A DNA stretch of 64,000 nucleotides from contig CM039134.1 of NCBI GenBank assembly GCA_022036555.1, positions 10,540,818-10,604,817 on the forward strand. The letters are read 5' to 3'. Source of the DNA: Microstegium vimineum (lineage: Eukaryota > Streptophyta > Magnoliopsida > Poales > Poaceae). Made by a program: the position numbers and the translations under genes. Below the pieces are notes generated by a model. It was not told the DNA's origin. It searched no databases and was given only the letters and a program-made list of their open reading frames with translations. This document shows positions 23,716 to 35,816 of the stretch, one piece after another (within the stretch, counting starts at the first letter, position 1; every line of letters begins with the position of its first letter).

Positions 23716-26700
23716 ATGGCCGAGTACGATAGAACGCTCGATTTGGTGGACGCCTGGCTGCTGCGCCCCGAGCTTTCCGCCGACAACGATGTCGAGTGGA
23801 TCGTTCCCACCGGTGCCGACAGGCCGGACCTGCCAGAGGGGTACGTGGTTTCCTTCCTTACGTTCCATGAGCGTGGGTTCGGGACACCGCCGTCTCGCTT
23901 CTTCCGTGGAATCCTCCACCACTACAGGATTGAGCTTCACAACCTCAATCCCAACTCTGTCCTCCACCTTGCGGCCTTCGCAGCCATGTAGGAGGGGATG
24001 CTGGGGACGGAGCCAGACTTTGTTCTGTGGAGATTCTTCTTCAAGGCGACAGTGTTCCTCCTCTATTCGGGAGGGACGAGATGGGTGGCGCCGAGCGGAG
24101 GGTGCGCCATAAGCCTCCGCTCCGCCAATTCACATCTCTACATGCCGGCGCGAACGAGCTCGTCTAACTGGGGATGACACTCGCAATGGTTCTACATTAG
24201 GAACCACCTCGAGGCGCCACTCCCGATCTACACCGGCCTACGCTTCGCCGCAGAGCTCCCTAGCTAGAATGACGACCTGACCCAGTAGGAGCTTACGGGG
24301 ATAACGCCCTATCTCCATAGCTTGAATCGGCTCCGTGAACAGGAGCTGAACCTTTCGGGGGTCGTTGCACTTGCAGCGTCGAGTGCTCCCGCTTATGGAC
24401 AGGGAGCGCTGGTTGCATGAGATGGTGCTCGGGGCGCCCCGCGAGCTGTCCGCTATGGCCAAGGTGGACCTGAGCCTCGATGAGGCGGTCGACGTCGCTC
24501 GAAGGCTGCTGGGCGATGCCCTGAACGAGGCCGGCGTCTACCGTTGTCCGCTGATGCGCCCCGATCTCAACTTCGTCGAGCTGGTGAGTCTGGACCGCAC
24601 CGTGCTGTTCCTTCTCCGTGCTTCTTTCGCCTGTGGGTACTGATTTGTGCGCCGCCCATCCTTCTCCTGCAGGGACCCTGTTCGATGGCTCACCACGTGG
24701 CCACCCCTCTTCCTGCTCAGGTGCAAGGTGTGGCGAACGTGGGCTGGATCCCGCAGCAGCCGACGGACGTGGACTAGGCGAACCTTGGCGAGGACGACGA
24801 CGATGATGATGGCGAGGACTAGCGTCCTCTGTCCGAAGTGGTCCCCGCACTTCAAACGGCGGGGTCGTTGCGTAGGCCGGCTGGGACGGCGCCGACCGTG
24901 GAGGTGACACCGGGGAGGGTGCTCGGCGCTCACCTGGCCCCTGGGAGCTCCGGGGGTGGCATAGCCGGTGGTGCCCCGGGCACTCCTCTTCCCGCCCCGC
25001 CCGGGGAAAGCGGGGACGGCGACCGAAGCGGAGGTTCGGGGGGGCGCGAGCCGTGGCACGGTCGAGTCAGCGCGGAAGCATAGCCGCGTCTTCTCCCCGC
25101 GGTAAGATTGCATTGTGGTGCTTTTCTCCGTTTTATCAGCGAAGTGCGATTTCATGTGATGCGAGCATGGGATGACCATCGCAGGGTCGCCGGCGGCTCT
25201 GTCTATGCGGGTTGTAAGAGGTTGCGCCGGGAGGTGGCTCCGGCTGGCGCTGGGCCGAGCGGCGCAACCCTTGCCATCGGCTCAATGGGCATCGCCAGGA
25301 TCGAGAGTGCCCCGACCTCGAACGACGTCACAGCCGCCGGCGCAGCACTGCAGGCGCCTGCTGACACCAGCCCTGTGGGAGCCGCGCCATCTTCTCTCCC
25401 GGAGGTAGTTGTCGTCGACGACTCCAGGGAAGAGGGTGACGCGGATGTTGCCACGGCCGCGGACATCGAGGAGGTCCGGCCGGCCACGACACTGGAGGAT
25501 GTACCGGTGGCTACCGGCGCGGAAGAGGGAGAACGCCTGGGCGGCCCCCCTCCTCACAACGTGTTGGCTCGTGACGTGACATTCCCTAGGTCGTTCACAG
25601 AGGAGGAGTTGGCAGGCGCGTGTGCAGCGAAGGCCGTTCTCTCCCAGTCCAGCGCAACTTCACCGAGTGAGGTGGCTGACGCTGGGGGAGGAAACGCTCC
25701 TGGGGCCCTTCGCCGGCTTGGCGCCGACCGGCATTCCTTCGGGGATGCTGACCCGATTACGTGGGTCAATCGGGAAAATCCGAGGGAGCCGGTGTTCGTG
25801 CTGGACGATCAACGCGAACTCCGGCACTGGCAACGCGTCGCGGGCTCTCGTCGGGAGCATAGCCGCCGTGTGGCGCGCGCGGTGGAGGAGCTCCGAAGAT
25901 CGGTTGACTCGTTGAACGACGACCTCTCTCATCACAGCAATGTTAGAGGCCGCCCGAACGTAAGTATCGCTTCTTCTACTTGAGTTGACTTCCTGACCTT
26001 CTTCTCTCCGCAGATCCTGATGGCAACAAGCGTCGAGAAATCCGAGTTCCTCCGCCGCGAGGTCGGACGGTGGGACCCTGGGTCTTGGGCAGCCGCCGAG
26101 GACTCTGATGTGGCCGAAGACCTCGTGAGTGCTCGGAGCCGGGTGGTCGAGCTAGAGGAACAGCTGAGGGCCTCGGAGACGAGGGAGGAAGGTGCCCGCG
26201 CGTTGGTGTGCCGGAGCGCGACCGACGTAGAGCGAGTCGAGCGGGAGCGCGACATAGCCCGTGTGTAACACCCTCGGTGTTAATCATAGGCTAAGAAGTG
26301 ATTAAGCCTAATAATATCAGATCAAACGATAATCAGAGACTATAGTTCATACATCGGGAAATTATGATAAGGTAATTATTTTACGTGCCTTATATCTATT
26401 TCCATCTATATGAACCTTTGGAAAAGTTTCGTGAATTTCGGAATCAAAACGTCACATGGAATGACGACATTTATAATTAACCGATTTACTTTATAAATCG
26501 GATATAATTATACGAGCTCAATCAAGTCTCACGACCTTGCCCGAAATTTTCCAGTTGAACTCTGCAACAAAAGTCGTGAAAGGTTCGTGTTGCCCGGAAA
26601 CAGAGAAAATGCCCGGAAAATATTCCGAGCCCGGATCCGAGCGCAACCGACAACGATCTTGACCGTCGTTGACCGACAATTTGGAGATCTCGCATGTCGG

Positions 26701-29700
26701 TGCACCGTGAAGAGAAGTTGCAGATCGGATCAAGACGAACAAATTCCGTACAAACGTCGAGATCTGAATCAGAGCTGAAAATAGCGAAACAGATGTCTGA
26801 TGATCATCGGAATGTCAGTTTTCGGTCCCCGCGAGATTTTCTCTGGGAACTCATAATTTGCAAACCATCTAGAATTTGACTGTGTGCCGTTTGAAGCAAA
26901 GTGGCTCGATTCGTTGAGATCTTCGCAACGAGATATTCCAATGAATTTTTCAGTTAAAGGGGCCGACCCCCTCTCTTCTCTCCCGTCGCTTCTCTCTCTC
27001 CCATGTTTCTGCCGAGGAGAACAGCAGGAGCTCAGCCTCCTCCTCCATGGCTCCTCTCCACCGAGCCCTCCTCCTCCTTTCTCCAGAGCTCCTCCCTCTC
27101 CTCTCATGGCTGATCAGCAAGGGCCCCTGCCCTCCCCACGCCACAGGCCGACGCTGCTACTGCTGCCGCGTCTCTGCGCGCACACGTGCGAGGGCGCGAG
27201 GCCTCTGCCTCGCCCGCGCCACTGGCCAACCGGCGTCCTCGCCTTGTCGGCGAGCAGCGCGCGCGGCCCCTGGACGCCGCCCCTGCGTGGGTCGGAGCCG
27301 CTCCCGCGCCGGGCCTCTTCGCGGGGCCTTGCTTCTCCCTCCTCCCGCGCGCGCCCGCATCGGGCCGGCTGAGCCGCGGCCCCGCTGCTCGCAATGCAGC
27401 GCCGCTGCCCCTGGCTGCTCCCGGAGTGCCGGCTGCTGGCACTGCTGGCCATGCAGCAGAGGCCAGCGCCCCTCCGGCCTCCTCCTCCTCGTTGCACAGT
27501 GCCGCCAGGCACAGAAACCGGCAGCCCCTACTCCCTCCGATGCTCTGCTCGTAAGGAAGAAGAAAGGGGGAAAATCTAAATAGAAACTTTTTGTAGGGTT
27601 CCAGTTGTGAAAGTACAAGACACAGGATTTTTTAGATCCGGGCTTGGGTGGTTTCGGAAAAGCTCAGGGTCCCTGATGCAAAGTGTTTTTCGTAATTATT
27701 TTAGTTTCTATGCAACGAACTTTGAAAATGCATATTAAATCGTAGGAAAATTGGATGGATGCGATTTAGGACTTTTCGGAATCCTTATTAAATTCTCTAG
27801 GCACTAGATCAATTGCATGTTAGGTTTGAGTTGGTTTTAATTGCTGTAAAAATGATTCTCATGCTGCTGTTCTAGAAGCTTTATTTTGTAGATTAAATAT
27901 TTATCGCTGTTAAGGAGTGCTCCAAAAATTATGAAATAAATATGGTGTATTCCTTATATTATGAGTGATGTTTGGTTAAATTTTCATGACTAGTGGTTCA
28001 GTAGTTTGGGTGCTATGAAAATAACAAGTGTGGAATATTACTGTTTTGGCTGCAAGCATATGTTTTGGGAAATAATTATTATCATATTTTAAATTGTGTT
28101 TTCTGTTGGTATGATAAATGCCAAAGTTGTAGATAATATTACTACCTATCTTGTGTTAAAATTGCATGGTCATATCTCTAGTAGTTTGAGAGATATGCAT
28201 TTATTAAGTTGCAAGTTGAATCTGCCCTATTCTCTGGACAGATCTGATTCAAAGTGGTTTTGACCTAAGTTAAGCTGTGAATCAGGAATTGCTAATGTGG
28301 AATAATTTGTAGTGCTTTTCATAAGCTTTCCGGATTGTTTTGATTCATATTCTTAGGAGTTGTAGATCTTGAGTTATGGCTTAAACTGTGACTGCGGTAT
28401 TGCTGTCCCAAACTTACATGTGTAAGTTAATTACTCTAACTTGTTTTGCGAGTTTAATCTATTAAGTAAACTTGATGGATGAATAGTTGCCATGGTTTGA
28501 CTTAAATTAAATAGTATATCATGCTTGATGTGTTTCTCTCCTTTTATATTATGCTCATGTTATAATTAGATAAATAACTCTAATTGCTTGTTTATGCCTT
28601 TCATGATGTCGAGCTCGTCTTCAATGGTTGTATATGTGTATCTCGTGTTATCATTCTTCATATTCATGCACATGCGTCTTGCATCTCATTTAGGTACGAT
28701 AATTGCATATGCGAAGGATGTGATGATTGGACCTAATCAAAGGTGGTGTTGATGGTTGGATCCAGAAGATGGAAGATGGATCAAGTATCAAACTGGATCG
28801 GAGATGCTCATCAATCGAGTATCATCTAACATGCACTGACCTAGTGTCGGTTCCCAGGCAAGCCCCAGAGCATTACAGACCTCCTATCTTTACAAATGCA
28901 ATCTTAATTAAGTTATTATTATTGATGCATTAAGTTTAGGAGTTGGGTGAAACCGTTGTTGCATTATACCTTGCTCACTCTACTATTACCACTATCCTTG
29001 TTACCCTATTAATATCGTGTCGGTCATGCTTAGTTGGCATAGTTCGGTAGAAGTCGGGTGATTTCCATTGCCCGCAAGATGTAGGCAAATATCCTCATCA
29101 CATGATATGGCATATCTCGGAATGATAGCCAGAATGGTTAATCGAACTAAGATCGGTGGGAAACTCCCTGTACTTTGGATGGGGGTGACTCGACCGTGTC
29201 AACTAATGACTGTTTATGTTGTTGTTCGTCTGGTCATGTTGAACACATGCCCTACACTTAACGGGAAGGATAACTCTTTCCGACCGTGAAGCCGGTACAC
29301 TATTCGGGCTGGGTTTGGATGGCGACGCATCGTACTGGTGCGGGGCGGGGTTCGGACACAGGGGCGCGATCTAAGACCTTCACAGCTACTGGCTTTCGGG
29401 CGGCCCTTGGGTGTCGGTGGTCCCTGTCCATCCCACGACTTTACCCGAATAGTGTCTTCGGTGACCTGTAGCTCATTACGCGCGTGAGTGTGGTTTGTGT
29501 AGGGAATACCCCCTCAGCTGAGTAGGAATCCGATTTGAATTGCCATCACTCCTGGTTAGAGAGCACTTGACTAGGGTGATGACAACATTTACACGACTAT
29601 GAAACTAATGTTGGTGATCCGGTTTATGGAAAGCTTGGAATGATGATGGAATCTCTTGTATGTTTAAATCCAACATGTCTGACATAGACTAGTGGCTAAT

Positions 29701-31109
29701 GTAGATGACAAGTAATAATGATTAAAAGTTGATGCTTCATCTTTAACTAACGGTTTAAAGAATTAGTATGCTTTTCCGCAAATGAGTCAAGCCAATCCAC
29801 CACTATAAAGCCTTGCATAATCCTTGGAGTCTTTATTTTCGTTTATGACGGTTAAGTCTAGCTGAGTACATTCGAGTACTTAGGGTTTATCCCACCTTGT
29901 TGCAGGTGAAGGTCTCATGCTGCTAAAGTGTAGCTAACCACTGGTGGGCTCAGTGACTCTATATTATCTCTCATCTTAATGCTGTTGTTGGAGAATGTCA
30001 CTATAAGCTAGCAATGTATTTCAACTATGGTTCATAATCATTTCACAGCAATGATGTTTTCAATAAATGGTTTTGAAACTCATAATTGTATTATTTATTT
30101 GTGAATTCAAATGTAATTTAATTCCGCTGAAAACTCCGTGTAAGTGATTTATATTTACTTGATCATGCGAACTTGGTTGTAAAGTTGAATTACCGAGGTT
30201 TTTTCGGAACACTCGGCGAACTACCGGGATTATATGGGCTAAAGTGCTCTTAGTGGCAGTTAATTCGGCTACTTTAGTACTTGATCTCCTATAATTTAGG
30301 CGGTTCTGTTACACCGTGCTGGTGCTGAAGATGTCCGCCGGATGCTTGAGGATGAGCGCGCGGCGCGTCGGGCTGAAGTTGAGCGCCTGACGGCCGAGCG
30401 CGATGCCGAAGGGGGAGCGCGATGCCGGACCATCTCGGCGCTGAACTCCATGGAGGAGGAACGCGACGTCATGCGGAGCCAGCGCGACGACAACCGCCGG
30501 GAGCGTGATGGCGCTGTGGCCCGCTTCGACGACCTGTCCGCTAGGGCGCGTGAGCACCGCACTGATGCCGAACGGAGGATTCTGGAGCTCTCCACCCGAG
30601 GCGGTGAGTTGACGTCAGCTGCCTCGCAACTCCGTGCGGCAGCAAACGGCCTGGAGTGTGAGAACGAAGGTATGCCGCCTTTCTTCGCTCAGTCGTTCTG
30701 AGGTTCTTGCTCTTTGGTTCGGAGGTGATGATCTTCTCTTTTTGTCGCTCCAGAACTGCGGGCTGGTGCGATGGAGTCGCAGGTGCTGCGTGAGGCTGTG
30801 CACTGGGTGTGCGACCTCTTCGGCGTGCCAGCCGTCGAGGATGATCCGGCAGCGGCCAGGACCCGTGTTGGCCTGCTCTGGGAGCGGGGCCAAGCGCGGA
30901 TCCGGGAAGCGCTGCGTATCGGGATCCATCGCACGATGGCCATCGCCGGCTACCTTTACGATGCGGTGACCCCGACGCTTGTTAGCGAAGGGTACCCCCA
31001 GGACGCCCCGGAGGATGTGCTCGATTGGATCGAGGCCGCCGTGGAGGAACCAGCGGCGATCCTGGCCGCCAAGCTTGATGATGAAGTGTTCCCGCCTTCG
31101 GAGGAGTGA
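23716..31109 (+). pseudogene. Antisense gene of element 1 ('putative gypsy type transposon' family), spliced, disrupted
   Basis: It starts MAEYDRTLDLVDAWLL, aligning with MARYSLLGLDAWLL of element 2. The N-terminal domain (PEGYVVSF, PPSRFFRGILHHY, ELHNLNP) resembles the plant 'putative gypsy type transposon' family. Then come an acidic region, a conserved block (NRENPREPVFVLDDQRELRHW), a charged coiled coil (26020-26260 and 30330-30660) and a conserved C-terminus ending EVFPPSEE at 31109. GT-AG introns are seen at 24584-24672, 25102-25184, 25960-26013 and 30670-30753. Nonsense codons (first at 23989-23991), frameshifts and the 4.05-kb insertion at 26264 break it. The function is unknown. It runs against gag and its stop lies ~590 bp from the protease end. 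Confidence 0.68.
26264..30313. mobile_element. Probable solo LTR of a second gypsy-type element
   Basis: 4,050 bp with TGTAACACCC at one end and CTGTTACA at the other, flanked by a 5-bp duplication CCGTG (26259-26263 and 30314-30318). It has no gag or pol, no primer site and no internal LTR pair, so a solo LTR left by recombination is the simplest reading. LTRs of this size and start occur in Tekay/Del-type chromoviruses, which is an inference here. The GC-rich part (26950-27580) gives overlapping ORFs that look spurious. It splits the coiled coil of the host element's antisense gene. Confidence 0.7.
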
Positions 31110-31699
31110 CCCTACGTGGTCAGTGATCAGGGCCGAGGGCCCTTGTAACAAACAATTTTAAGTTATCCAGTGACGTGCCCTCGGGAGGGCTTTGGACAAC
31201 AATGGTAGCTCCTTGGTGAGCTTGTTTTAAGCTTGTTCGTTCGTCGTTTTTCGCGTTTGCTTTTTCGCTTGGGCTACTTGCCCAGTTTTCCCTGGGGAGA
31301 GTTTCGATATGTTCGGATGGGCGATCATGTGGAGGTACTTGACTCCAGGGAGTCGAAGTACCTTGTGGCCCCCTTGCCACGGTCCGGTAAGATTTCCTCT
31401 CTTGGTGGGGGAAAATGGGTTTTCGCTTAGTGAATTGACAACACTGTTTTTTGGCGAAGAAGTTTTTGGAGAGAAAGACGGGGGGTTCCCCCCTTCCCAG
31501 CCCCCGAGCGAGGTGTGCTCTGGCACACGCCGAGAGCGTGCCTCGCTAAGCGATTGGTACAAGAGTTCCTGCATTCTTATTCCTCGAACTTTTTGCTTGA
31601 AACCGCTTACACGCGTATGTACAGAGCGCTAGTTATACTATATGGTAGTGAGAAGACGACATAGCTGTTGGTGCTGTGGGCGTCCGAGCTCTTCGCGCT
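31110..31699. other. Element 1 junction between the gag-protease and antisense gene ends
   Basis: About 590 bp with no RT, RNase H or integrase motif on either strand. Element 2 has a spacer of similar size between its integrase and antisense gene, so element 1 looks like an element from which the rest of pol is missing. Confidence 0.5.
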
Positions 31700-32328
31700 C
31701 TAGGTGTCGACGTCCATCTTGTCAGCGGCTTCGATTGCCACCACCAGCTCCTCGCTGCGCACCTCGGCCATGGCGTTCTCGCAGCAGTCCAACTCGCGCT
31801 GGTACGCCACCTTGACGTCGGAGGAGACTGTGATGATGTCGCACGACCCTGACATCTTGAGCTTGAGGTAAGTGTAGTTGGGGACGTCCATGAATTTTGC
31901 GTAGCACGGCCTCCCCAACACCGCATGGTAAGTTCCGCGGTAGGCCACAACCTCGAAGGTGAGGTATTCTCTCCGGAAGTTGTCCGGCTCCCCGAACGTG
32001 ACAGGCAAGACGATCTGCCCGAGGGGTACCGTCTGTCTTCCGGGAACGATTCCCTGAAAAGGAGCCCCCGAGGACCGAAGCTTTTCCCTTCGCAAGCCGA
32101 GGGCCTCGAAGGCGTTGTAGTACATGATGTTGAGGCTGCTGCCCCCTCCATTAGTACTTTGGTGAAGCGCACGCTCCCTATGATCGGATCCACGACGAGT
32201 GGGTAGCGACCCGGGTAGGGAATGTGGCTCGGATGGTCATCTCGTCCGAAAGTGATGTCAGTCCCTGACCAGTCGAGGAAGGTCGGGGTCGCCGGGGCAA
32301 CTGCAAAGACCTCGCGCCGCTCCTTCTT
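31700..32328 (-). pseudogene. Retroviral-type aspartic protease of element 1, disrupted
   Basis: On the minus strand PLVVDPIIGSVRFTKVLM leads into the active-site region, and 32125-31700 continues as MYYNAFEALGLRR...FQGIVPGRQTVPLGQIVLP...GRPCYAKFMDVPNYTYLKLKM. Element 2 has LMDGGSSLNI at the active site. Here one base of the aspartate codon is missing (near 32146), so the frame shifts exactly at the catalytic residue. A stop at 31700-31702 ends the frame, and no RT follows. Confidence 0.75.
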
Positions 32329-34744
32329 CTATCGGTGCTTGCAGCTGTAGGCCTTTGGACCCCTGAAGATCATGAAGCACTTGTCGACATGAGGGTAGGA
32401 ATCACCGCGACCCCCATCCCCGTCATGGCCTTCCGACTGCCTTGGCTCGTCCTTGTTGGGGATGTTCTTGAAATACCTAGCCATCATGTCACACTGCTGG
32501 AGTGTGTGCTTGACCGGCCCGTTGTGATACGGGCATGGCTTGGTGAGCATGTCGTCGAACTTGCCCGGCTTTTTCCCGACCTGAGGGTGGGGAGCTTTGC
32601 GGTCCGCTGCTACGACAACGTTGTCACCGCCGCCACATTGCGGCCTGCCCTTCTTCTTGTTTCTGTTCTGGGCGCGGTTCGAGCCACCTTCGCCGGCGGT
32701 CTCTACTTCCTTCCCTTTCCCCTTGTCGGGGTGGAAAATCGCCCCAACCACCTCCTCGCCCGACGCGTAGTTCGTGGCGATGTCAAGGAGTCGCTCGGTG
32801 GTGCGAGGGTTTGTGCGGCCCAGCTCGTGGACCAGCTTCTTGCAGGTAGTTCCTGCGAGAAACGCCCCGACCACGTCCGCGTCGGCCGTGGTCGGGAGCT
32901 TCGTGCACTGCTGGGAGAAACGACGGATGTAGTCCCGGAGGGACTCATCAGGCTTCTGCCTGCAGCTGCGGAGGTCCCAGGGTTTCCCTGGGCGCGTGTA
33001 GGTGCCTTGGAAATTTCCGACAAAAGCTTGTCGCAGGGAAGCCCACCCGTTGATGGTGTCGGGGGGCAGGTGTTTGAGCCACGTGCGAGTCGAGTTTGAG
33101 AGGTGGAGAGGCAGGTTGCGGATGATGAAATCATCCTCGTCCGCGCCGCTGGCCTGACACGCGAGGCGGTAGTCGTCGAGCTAGAGCCCGAGGTTCGTTT
33201 CCCCGGAGTACCGGATGACGTTGGTTGGCTACCGAAAAGGATGCGGGAACGGCGTGCGACGGATGTTACGGATAAAAGCCAAAGGGCCCGGCGGCTCCAG
33301 CGTGGGAGGCCGGTCCTCGTCGCTGTCGTATCGTCCACCGCACCGGACGTGGTAGCCCTGCTTACACAGTCTCACTTGGCATGCTTGCGCGCGTCGAGTG
33401 TGTCGCGGACGTCCCGCTTTTCGCCTACACGAGCATGCACTGTTGGACGCCGGCGTTCGGCCGGTGTGGGGTCCTGATGGTCAGATCCCTCACGGTCGTC
33501 GTGCGCCGCACCAGTTGGATGGCTGGAGCTGAGCCCGCGTCTCTGCGACGCGGAGCTCTCGGCCTATTGGACCGTCGCCCGCTCCAGAAGGGTTTTTAGC
33601 TCGTCGTGAGCTAGCTTCCCGTCCGGAGCGTCAGGAATCGGAAGGTTGCGGAGGAGCATCCTTGCGGCCGCGATGTTTTGGCTTGCCCGCGTGAACTACG
33701 GTGTGCCATGCGCATCGTTGAGCATGCGTTGGTGCATCGCTCGGGCCTCCCTTCGAGCGCGGGGCTCCGCGGGACCCCTGGCGGCTTCCCGCTAGAGTTG
33801 TTCGCGTTCGAACGTCACCTTTCGATGTCGCTCCACGAGCTGCTGCTCCACATCTCGGAGGTCTTGAAGCTGCTGCTGCCGGGCGTCCGAGAGCTGCGGA
33901 TCGGCTCGTGGAGGAGGTACTGGAACACCCGTCTCACGCACGGGCGTGTGGGTGCCGTCGCCGTAATCGTCCCCGTCATCAACGAGGGTGGGGTCGACGG
34001 CGGCTCTGGGCTGCGGCGCATCGCACATAAAGAACTCACGGCCGCAGTCCTCGCTGCGATCGCTCGAGCCGGTATTGAGCAGGTAGTCGCTGGCGCGAAG
34101 GAAATCACGGAAAGCCTCCTTATCCCTCAGGCCGTCGAAGTCCGGGACTCCTAGGGATCGACGCTCCCATGGCTGGAGTCGGCGTAGGAGCTAGCCCCTG
34201 AGCTAGTGAGGGGGTCGGAGGAAGACCCGAGGTGGTGAGACACGAGTCCGACGCGTGTCCCCTCTGCGGGGTCGGTGTGGAACCACGCGGCTATCATCTC
34301 CGAGTAAGTCGCGGCAGCATTTCGCATGCCGTGCGGAAGCGCCTTTGGGACCGACGCGTTGACGAGTCCGGGGGAGAGCGGCTCTCCTCCCGTGAGCTGC
34401 GCTGTCACGTTGGCGAACGCGAAGTAGAGGTTGTGAAGGGACTCCTGGGTCGGCCAGGGCCCCATCAACGTGTCGAGCTGGTGCTCGAACTGAGGGTAGT
34501 CGGTCCGCGGGACAGCTGCCCCTTGGGTGACCTGCCCCTCAGAGGGAGACAAATTGAGGTGGGCCATGGATGCGGTGATGGCATCCACGGCTACCTCGGA
34601 GGGTGTCGTAGGGCGACGGAGGATCGGATCGGTCTCCTGCCCGTGGCACTGAAAGTCCAGGCTACCAAAACAGATAATGGAGCCTGGGGCAAAAGTAATG
34701 TGGCGATTAGCCATCCGAAACTCGGAAATACGGGTGACACACAA
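32329..34744 (-). pseudogene. gag of element 1, disrupted
   Basis: The N-terminal part reads in 34744-34151 and then, after a frameshift near 34150, in 34028-33792. The middle is badly decayed. From about 33190 the conserved retrotransposon gag domain is clear on the minus strand (LDDYRLACQ, WLKHLPPDTI, FQGTYTRPG, WDLRSCRQK). It continues in 32874-32329 with a basic linker (NRNKKKGRP) and a CPYHNGPVKHTLQQC segment, ending at 32329. The TAG at 33181-33183 sits where tryptophan is expected. Gag would form the particle that packages the RNA; this copy could not make full-length protein. Confidence 0.75.
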
Positions 34745-34750
34745 AGGTCC

Positions 34751-34768
34751 CCTACCTGGCGCGCCAAC
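34751..34768 (-). promoter_or_regulatory. Primer-binding site of element 1
   Basis: On the minus strand TGGCGCGCCAGGTAGGGG lies two bases inside the 5' LTR. The same 18 bases stand at the same place in element 2. The leading TGG fits pairing with a tRNA 3' CCA; I did not identify the tRNA. Confidence 0.8.
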
Positions 34769-34770
34769 TG

Positions 34771-35816
34771 TCGGTGTCTAAAATGGCGGGGTCTAGACGG
34801 CCAACGAGTAAATTTCTATGCGTGTCAGAGTTCGGATGGTTACGCTCGGAGAACACAAGGATTATACTGGTTCAGGCACGAACACCCTACGTCCAGTTTG
34901 ATGCGGAGTCGTGTTACCGAGCGTGGAGAGCTCGTAGAGGGGAGCTATAAGCAATGGTGAGATAGGGAAGGCTGTTCCCAGGTCTCGTGCGTATGAGATT
35001 CTTGGTTCTGGTGTGTGTGTATGAGTCGGAAAAAGAGCCAGGGGGGCCGACTGGCGATCCATTCTCCCCTTTTATACGTAAGGGGTGACGGAGGAGTACA
35101 TTAAAGAGAGGGAGAGTGAACGTGGGCCCGGCTTGGGCGGCTGTAGGAGTGCTCTGTCCTCTTCTTGCCTTCCTTCTTGAGGAAGATTGCGCCTTTAGGC
35201 GCATGTCCGAGTCCTGTTCGTCCTTGAGGGAGCTGTAGCCACGCGCCTCGTGACCGGGAGCAGGGTTGTTCCCTTACTTAGGCATGGGCGGGGTCGGCCG
35301 CACAAGGCCGATGACGCCCTGATTCCTGTTCAAGTGTCCGTCTGGGGTATGACGCCGGTATGTTGAGCGTAAGTTGTCGGTTAGGCAGCACAAGACCTTG
35401 TACCACAGGGGGAAACAGGGCACGGCATGGTGGCTCACGCCTCGAACCCCATCCCTAAGGACGGAGGGTATTGTGGACCTTTTGACTATCTGAGCTAAGG
35501 CTTTTACGACTGTTGTCACAGGAAGATGCCTCCGATGAGGAGAGGCATCACGGATGACGTCTTTCCTGCTCAGACGAGGCGAAGAAGCCCCCGAGGGACG
35601 ATGGCGTCACGGATAACGCATCGAAGCTCGGACGAGGCGGAGGAGCCCCTAAGGGACGATGGCGTCACGGATAACGCATCGAAGCTCGGACGAGGCGGAA
35701 AAATCCCCCGAGCGAGTGTAGTGATTTCTAGTTGATTGGGGACGAGAAGCCCCCGTGGGTGATTTTGGTTTCGTGGAGTGCGATAAATTGGGTACCCTAT
35801 TTCTAGGTATCCGACA
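34771..35816 (-). repeat. 5' LTR of element 1
   Basis: 1,046 bp, closely matching 19665-20938 but with fewer tandem units (about 35526-35710). A TATAAAAG box on the minus strand at 35069-35076 would start the genomic transcript. Confidence 0.9.

Larger units (their letters stand above)
19665..35816 (-). mobile_element. Ty3/gypsy (Tat-like) LTR retrotransposon, non-autonomous (element 1)
   Basis: It is inserted in the L1 RT gene with a 5-bp duplication GGGTG (19660-19664 and 35817-35821). LTRs start TGTCGGTGTC and end ATCCGACA. Orientation is minus: the primer site follows LTR 34771-35816 and the polypurine tract precedes LTR 19665-20938. On the minus strand it encodes gag and the start of a protease, then nothing of pol. 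On the plus strand, between these and the 3' LTR, is a long antisense gene. RT, RNase H and integrase are absent, so movement would need proteins from another element. A 4.05-kb probable solo LTR splits the antisense gene. Confidence 0.85.

Noticed and set aside
26950..27620. Overlapping long ORFs on both strands in GC-rich DNA
   Set aside because: They have Arg/Ala/Pro-rich low-complexity composition in all frames, lie inside a probable solo LTR, and show no domain.
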